This document shows, in pieces, positions 4,664-7,628 of a stretch of 7,628 nt of DNA. Numbering within the stretch: the stretch's first letter is position 1; each line of letters begins with the position of its first letter. Origin of the DNA: JAUPVL01 sp964512085. GTDB taxonomy: Bacteria; Patescibacteriota; Saccharimonadia; CAILAD01; BJGX01. Both the position numbers and the translations under genes were made by a program. The stretch spans positions 1 to 7,628 of the forward strand of contig CAZEIU010000030.1 of NCBI GenBank assembly GCA_964512085.1, in the 5' to 3' direction. The notes beneath the pieces were generated by a model. It ran no database searches. It saw only the letters and a program-made list of their open reading frames with translations, and was not told the origin of the DNA.

Positions 4664-6613
4664 TTATAGTATTGAAATTGGGTCTAAGTCGAAGCTCCAG
4701 TTGGCCGGTAGCTCTCGGGCAATGTTCTGTAACGGTAGTCTGAACTTACTTTTTATTATTATCTGATAAACTGTTTTACGACTCAAAGTTCTTTTGAAAT
4801 ATTTGACCGGCCCAAGCACCTTAATATTGTTATTTCGAGTCAATGCCTTTGTCATGTGTGTAGCTTTTTGTAGAGCTATTTTTTCATTTGCATTCTCATA
4901 CTGTAATTTTAACAGAAAAAAATAGGGTGGGTAAGCATATTTACTGCGTGAGGCTGATTCTTGTTTAAAGAAGTCTTCATAATTATTTTGTGAAGCGTCT
5001 AGTATCGCCGTATTGCCAGGATTACTGGATTGAATAATTACCTTGCCGACTTCTTTTCTTCGGCCAGCTCTACCAGCTACTTGGCTAATTAGCTGAAAGG
5101 TACGCTCGCTAGAGGTAAAGTCACTAACCGAAAGCATAGAATCGGCATCAACAATGCCAACTAAGCTTAAATTGGCTATATCTAAACCGCGGCTAATCAT
5201 TTGGGTGCCGACAATTATATCTATCTCACCATTTTTGAGCTTCTCAAACGTGCTAATAAGGTACGGCAATTTGGAGTTATCTCTATCTACTCGGGCAATT
5301 CGAGCATCTGGCCATCGTGCGATAATCTCTTGCTCGAGTTTCTTGGTGCCATCGCCAATAAAACGTAATTCACTACTGCTACAAATATCGCAAACGGCTT
5401 TGGGAGTAATAGAATAGCTACAGTAATGACACATTAGTTTTGAATGATCGGCGTGATAACGCAAGCTCACATTGCAATTAGGACAACTACTAATATTGCC
5501 ACAGTTATTACATATTTGGGCACGCGCACTGCCGCGTCGGTTTAAGAACAGCATAGTTTGTTTTTTGGCTTTCAAATTAGCATCAATAAGTTTTGCCAAA
5601 TTATCTAATATGATATTGTCGCTACTATTGATGTCTTTTTTGTGTATTTCTACTATTGGTAATTTACTGTTGTGCCGCATTGTAAGCTTGGCATGGCCAA
5701 TTTTGCCTATTTGGGCCAAATAATAACTACGCAAGCTCGGTGTGGCACTGCCAAGTATAAGCTTGCAATCAATAAGAGAAGCAATTTTTGCCGCCACAAT
5801 TTGGGCCTCATAGCGTGGAGTAGAATCTTGTTTGTAGCTTGGCTCGTGCTCTTCATCGATAACAATTAAGTCTAAGTTGTGAAGTGGCAAAAAAAGTGCC
5901 GAGCGTGTGCCCAGAACAACCACTGGCTTATTCTCTATACTGAATTTAAGCGCCTTAAGCCAAAGTTGTTTTCTGTTGGCTGGGCTCAAGCTCGAATGCC
6001 ACACAATGATATTGGCAAAACACATTTCGAGTCTCTGCCTTAATTGAGTAGTTAGCATTATTTCGGGTACTAATAAAATGGCGCTTTTATTATTTTTGTA
6101 AGCCCTGTTTATAGCATCCATATAAACTTCGGTTTTTCCAGAACCGGTAATGCCATGTAATAAAGTAATTTTGTTTTTGTTAATGACTTTAGAAGCTTTA
6201 ATTTGTTCGGTATTTAGTTTATTAATCAACTTCAAACTCTTATTGGGCTGAACATTGAGTTTTAGACGAGACTTTGTTTTTAACCCGCTGGGTAAGATTG
6301 TGCTCCATACATTTTTGGGACTAGATACGTAATACTCTTGTATCCAAGTTGATAAATCCATAATGTATTTTGGCAAAAGAACATCGTCTATAACTTTTAA
6401 GACCGCTCGGATGTTTTTAATACCACGTGGCTTAGCTAAGTATATTTTTTTTACTACCGCTAATACTTCTTTTTTGCCAAAGGGCACAATTACTATGCTT
6501 CCAACACTTACATTTATTTCGCTTGGCAAAATATAGCTATAATCCTTAGAAGCTACATGAGTTTGTGAGCAGCTTTCAACATCAATGTATTTAATGTTTG
6601 TTGAGTTTTTCAT
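4664..6613 (-). CDS. priA: Primosomal protein N' / replication restart helicase PriA
   Basis: PriA recognises abandoned replication forks and reloads the replicative helicase. With the start at 6613 it has 649 aa. Visible in order: the N-terminal 3'BD with VPFGKKE (43-49), Walker A GITGSGKT (154-161), DEEH (253-256), GSATPS (288-293), eight cysteines in four CxxC pairs (368-411) for two zinc ions, GTQMISRGLD (469-478) and QVAGRAGR (511-518), then a C-terminal domain with YPPYF. The open frame extends to an ATG at 6712, adding 33 residues unlike any PriA N-terminus. I chose 6613 because the following 40-odd residues align with the normal family N-terminus and a TATACT -10 lies just upstream. 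Only about 20 residues separate ILPSGLK from LNTEQ, against roughly 95 in E. coli, so the winged-helix domain seems to be missing. It is the first gene of the priA-def-fmt unit. Confidence 0.93.
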   Translation of the reverse strand: MKNSTNIKYIDVESCSQTHVASKDYSYILPSEINVSVGSIVIVPFGKKEVLAVVKKIYLAKPRGIKNIRAVLKVIDDVLLPKYIMDLSTWIQEYYVSSPKNVWSTILPSGLKTKSRLKLNVQPNKSLKLINKLNTEQIKASKVINKNKITLLHGITGSGKTEVYMDAINRAYKNNKSAILLVPEIMLTTQLRQRLEMCFANIIVWHSSLSPANRKQLWLKALKFSIENKPVVVLGTRSALFLPLHNLDLIVIDEEHEPSYKQDSTPRYEAQIVAAKIASLIDCKLILGSATPSLRSYYLAQIGKIGHAKLTMRHNSKLPIVEIHKKDINSSDNIILDNLAKLIDANLKAKKQTMLFLNRRGSARAQICNNCGNISSCPNCNVSLRYHADHSKLMCHYCSYSITPKAVCDICSSSELRFIGDGTKKLEQEIIARWPDARIARVDRDNSKLPYLISTFEKLKNGEIDIIVGTQMISRGLDIANLSLVGIVDADSMLSVSDFTSSERTFQLISQVAGRAGRRKEVGKVIIQSSNPGNTAILDASQNNYEDFFKQESASRSKYAYPPYFFLLKLQYENANEKIALQKATHMTKALTRNNNIKVLGPVKYFKRTLSRKTVYQIIIKSKFRLPLQNIARELPANWSFDLDPISIL

Positions 6614-6624
6614 GGTGTAACTTA

Positions 6625-6630
6625 AGTATA
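6625..6630 (-). promoter_or_regulatory. -10 element of the priA-def-fmt promoter
   Basis: TATACT on the minus strand lies 11 nt before the ATG at 6613. Standard spacing puts +1 at 6618 (an A), leaving a 5-nt leader (ACACC) with no SD. No convincing -35 hexamer is seen at 16-18 bp. A second minus-strand TATACT occurs at 6672-6677 and could serve a longer transcript. If this promoter is used, the alternative priA start at 6712 is ruled out for this transcript. Confidence 0.4.
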
Positions 6631-6694
6631 TCGCTTTTTGTTCGTAAAAAGTAGCTAACCTATAAGATTGCAGTATATACCTGTTATCTGGTAA

Positions 6695-6700
6695 TATAAT
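6695..6700 (+). promoter_or_regulatory. -10 element of the secD promoter
   Basis: A perfect TATAAT lies 17 nt before the secD ATG. The overlapping TGGTAATAT (6689-6697) could act as an extended -10. Standard spacing puts +1 near 6707, giving an 11-nt leader without an SD. No good -35 is seen; the nearest TTG (TTGCAG, 6668-6673) is 21 bp away. It shares the 104-nt divergent region with the priA promoter. Confidence 0.5.
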
Positions 6701-6717
6701 TTGGTAATACATAACTT

Positions 6718-7628
6718 ATGAAACTAAAAACCAAATTTTATATTTTGCTAGCTTTTATCGCACTGGTTATTCTTATTGCTATACCAAGAGAAGATAAAAT
6801 ATTATCGGCGTTGGGTATGAAGGACACTAAGTTGAAAGTGCGCCAAGGTCTCGATCTGCAAGGTGGTGCGAGTTTGCTTTATCAGGCCGACTTAAGTAAG
6901 ACTGACTCGGCCAATAGAGCCAAAGCACTAAGCGGGGTAATAGATGTTTTAAATAAGAGAGTTAACCCCAGCGGTACGTCTGAAGCGTTAGTGCAAACTT
7001 CTGGTAATGATAGAGTGCTCGTACAACTACCGGGCGAAAAAGATATCGACTCGGCTTTAAAGTTAATAGGTAAAACCGCCGATTTAAATTTTTATGAGTT
7101 AACTAAAGATAACTCAATTGTGCCTAGTGATGTGTCTGGTAAAGATCTTGATAATGCTACAGTTGATATTAATTCTCAAAGCGGCCAACCAGTAATTGCT
7201 TTTACAATGAAATCGTCTGCAAACCAGAAATTTTCTGATCTTACAACCAGAATAAACAAAAATGGTACTCGGTTGCTTATTATTCTAGACGATCAACCGC
7301 TATTTAATGGAACTGTTTCAACTCCTATAACTGATGGAAAGGGTCAAATGCAGGGATTTGATTCGGTAAAAGATGCCCAAGAAACCGCAGTCTTGCTTAA
7401 CGCTGGCGCCTTACCGGTACCTATAAGTCTTGTGCAGCAACAGACTGTTGGTGCAAGCTTAGGCACGGAGTCAATCGCCAAAAGTTTAATTGCCGGACTC
7501 ATAGGAATACTGGCGGTAATATTTTTTATGGTCGCCTACTATCGTCTGGCCGGAGTTATTGCTAGCTTGGCACTTATTATCTACACACTTATAAATATAG
7601 ATATATTCAAAATTAGTGTAAGTACCCC
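6718..7628 (+). CDS. secD: Protein translocase subunit SecD (3' end outside window)
   Basis: SecD, with SecF, uses the proton gradient to help SecYEG move proteins across the inner membrane. The first 303 codons are visible. They comprise a cytoplasmic MKLKTK start, a first membrane segment (about residues 7-23), and an extracytoplasmic domain. That domain contains GLDLQGGASLLYQ (44-56, the family D1 motif), KRVNPSGTSEALVQ (80-93), RVLVQLPG (99-106) and GKTADLNFYE (118-127). LNAGALPVPISLVQQ (227-241) and TVGASLGTESIAKSLIAG (243-260) follow and lead into the membrane segments (from about 257). The frame is still open at the window edge, just before the expected LPGIAG/DAN region. The extracytoplasmic part, about 230 aa, is compact compared with E. 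coli SecD. Whether secF is separate or fused cannot be seen. It is divergent from priA, with its own TATAAT and no SD. Confidence 0.96.
   Translation, partial: MKLKTKFYILLAFIALVILIAIPREDKILSALGMKDTKLKVRQGLDLQGGASLLYQADLSKTDSANRAKALSGVIDVLNKRVNPSGTSEALVQTSGNDRVLVQLPGEKDIDSALKLIGKTADLNFYELTKDNSIVPSDVSGKDLDNATVDINSQSGQPVIAFTMKSSANQKFSDLTTRINKNGTRLLIILDDQPLFNGTVSTPITDGKGQMQGFDSVKDAQETAVLLNAGALPVPISLVQQQTVGASLGTESIAKSLIAGLIGILAVIFFMVAYYRLAGVIASLALIIYTLINIDIFKISVST

Noticed and set aside
5154..5869. Plus-strand open frames across priA (5154-5417, 5472-5723, 5672-5869), and 3297-3494 and 3873-4055 across fmt
   Set aside because: They run antisense to conserved helicase and formyltransferase motifs, mutually overlap in part, and show no family features.
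6614..6712. 33-codon N-terminal extension of priA
   Set aside because: It is unlike PriA N-termini and contains promoter-like elements, so it was treated as intergenic DNA. It is kept as a finding because the alternative start is real in the sequence.
1..7628. tRNA, rRNA, CRISPR array, insertion sequence, prophage, defence cluster or riboswitch
   Set aside because: No cloverleaf-like segment, spaced direct repeats, transposase or integrase motif, or leader long enough for a riboswitch was seen. Intergenic space is 104 nt at most.

Overview
The window is ordinary chromosomal, AT-rich, densely packed bacterial DNA. It holds nine protein genes, seven complete and one cut at each end, all for translation initiation, replication restart, signalling or protein export. 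There is no mobile element, CRISPR array, tRNA, rRNA or phage-like gene. The proteins are compact versions of their families: a 71-aa YlxR, a 108-aa RbfA, an IF-2 of 596 aa with a minimal N-terminus, and a PriA that seems to lack its winged-helix domain. With the atypical Fmt N-terminus, this suggests a reduced genome such as a Patescibacteria/CPR member, perhaps Saccharibacteria-like. That placement is inference. TGA is used as a stop (first two genes), so the UGA=Gly code of Gracilibacteria/Absconditabacteria does not apply.

Layout. Positions 3-2750 (+) form a translation operon: the 3' end of a ribosomal protein S1 gene, ylxR, infB (IF-2) and rbfA. The genes overlap by 4 nt or sit a few nt apart. 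This is the usual nusA-ylxR-infB-rbfA block, but the gene before ylxR is S1 rather than nusA. A 54-nt gap (2751-2804) then holds a well-formed promoter, two palindromes and a perfect hairpin, followed by a stand-alone CheY-like receiver (2805-3173, +). Its predicted transcription start falls on the A of its ATG.

On the minus strand, fmt, def and priA (3179-6613) form a second operon, transcribed priA-def-fmt. It converges on the receiver gene with 5 nt between stop codons. A divergent intergenic region (6614-6717) separates priA from secD (6718 to the window end, +), the first gene of a Sec accessory-translocase unit. This assumes priA starts at 6613 rather than at the longest-frame start 6712.

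How the genes fit together. Fmt formylates initiator Met-tRNA, IF-2 brings it to the 30S subunit, S1 and RbfA act on the 30S subunit, and Def removes the formyl group afterwards. Most of the initiation cycle is therefore encoded within 4.7 kb. PriA restarts stalled replication forks and SecD helps protein export. I found no obviously new multi-gene system. The points most worth checking are the apparent PriA domain loss, the leaderless or near-leaderless promoter arrangement at the three transcription-unit starts, the palindrome-rich receiver promoter, and linked changes at the initiator-tRNA contact sites of IF-2 and Fmt.
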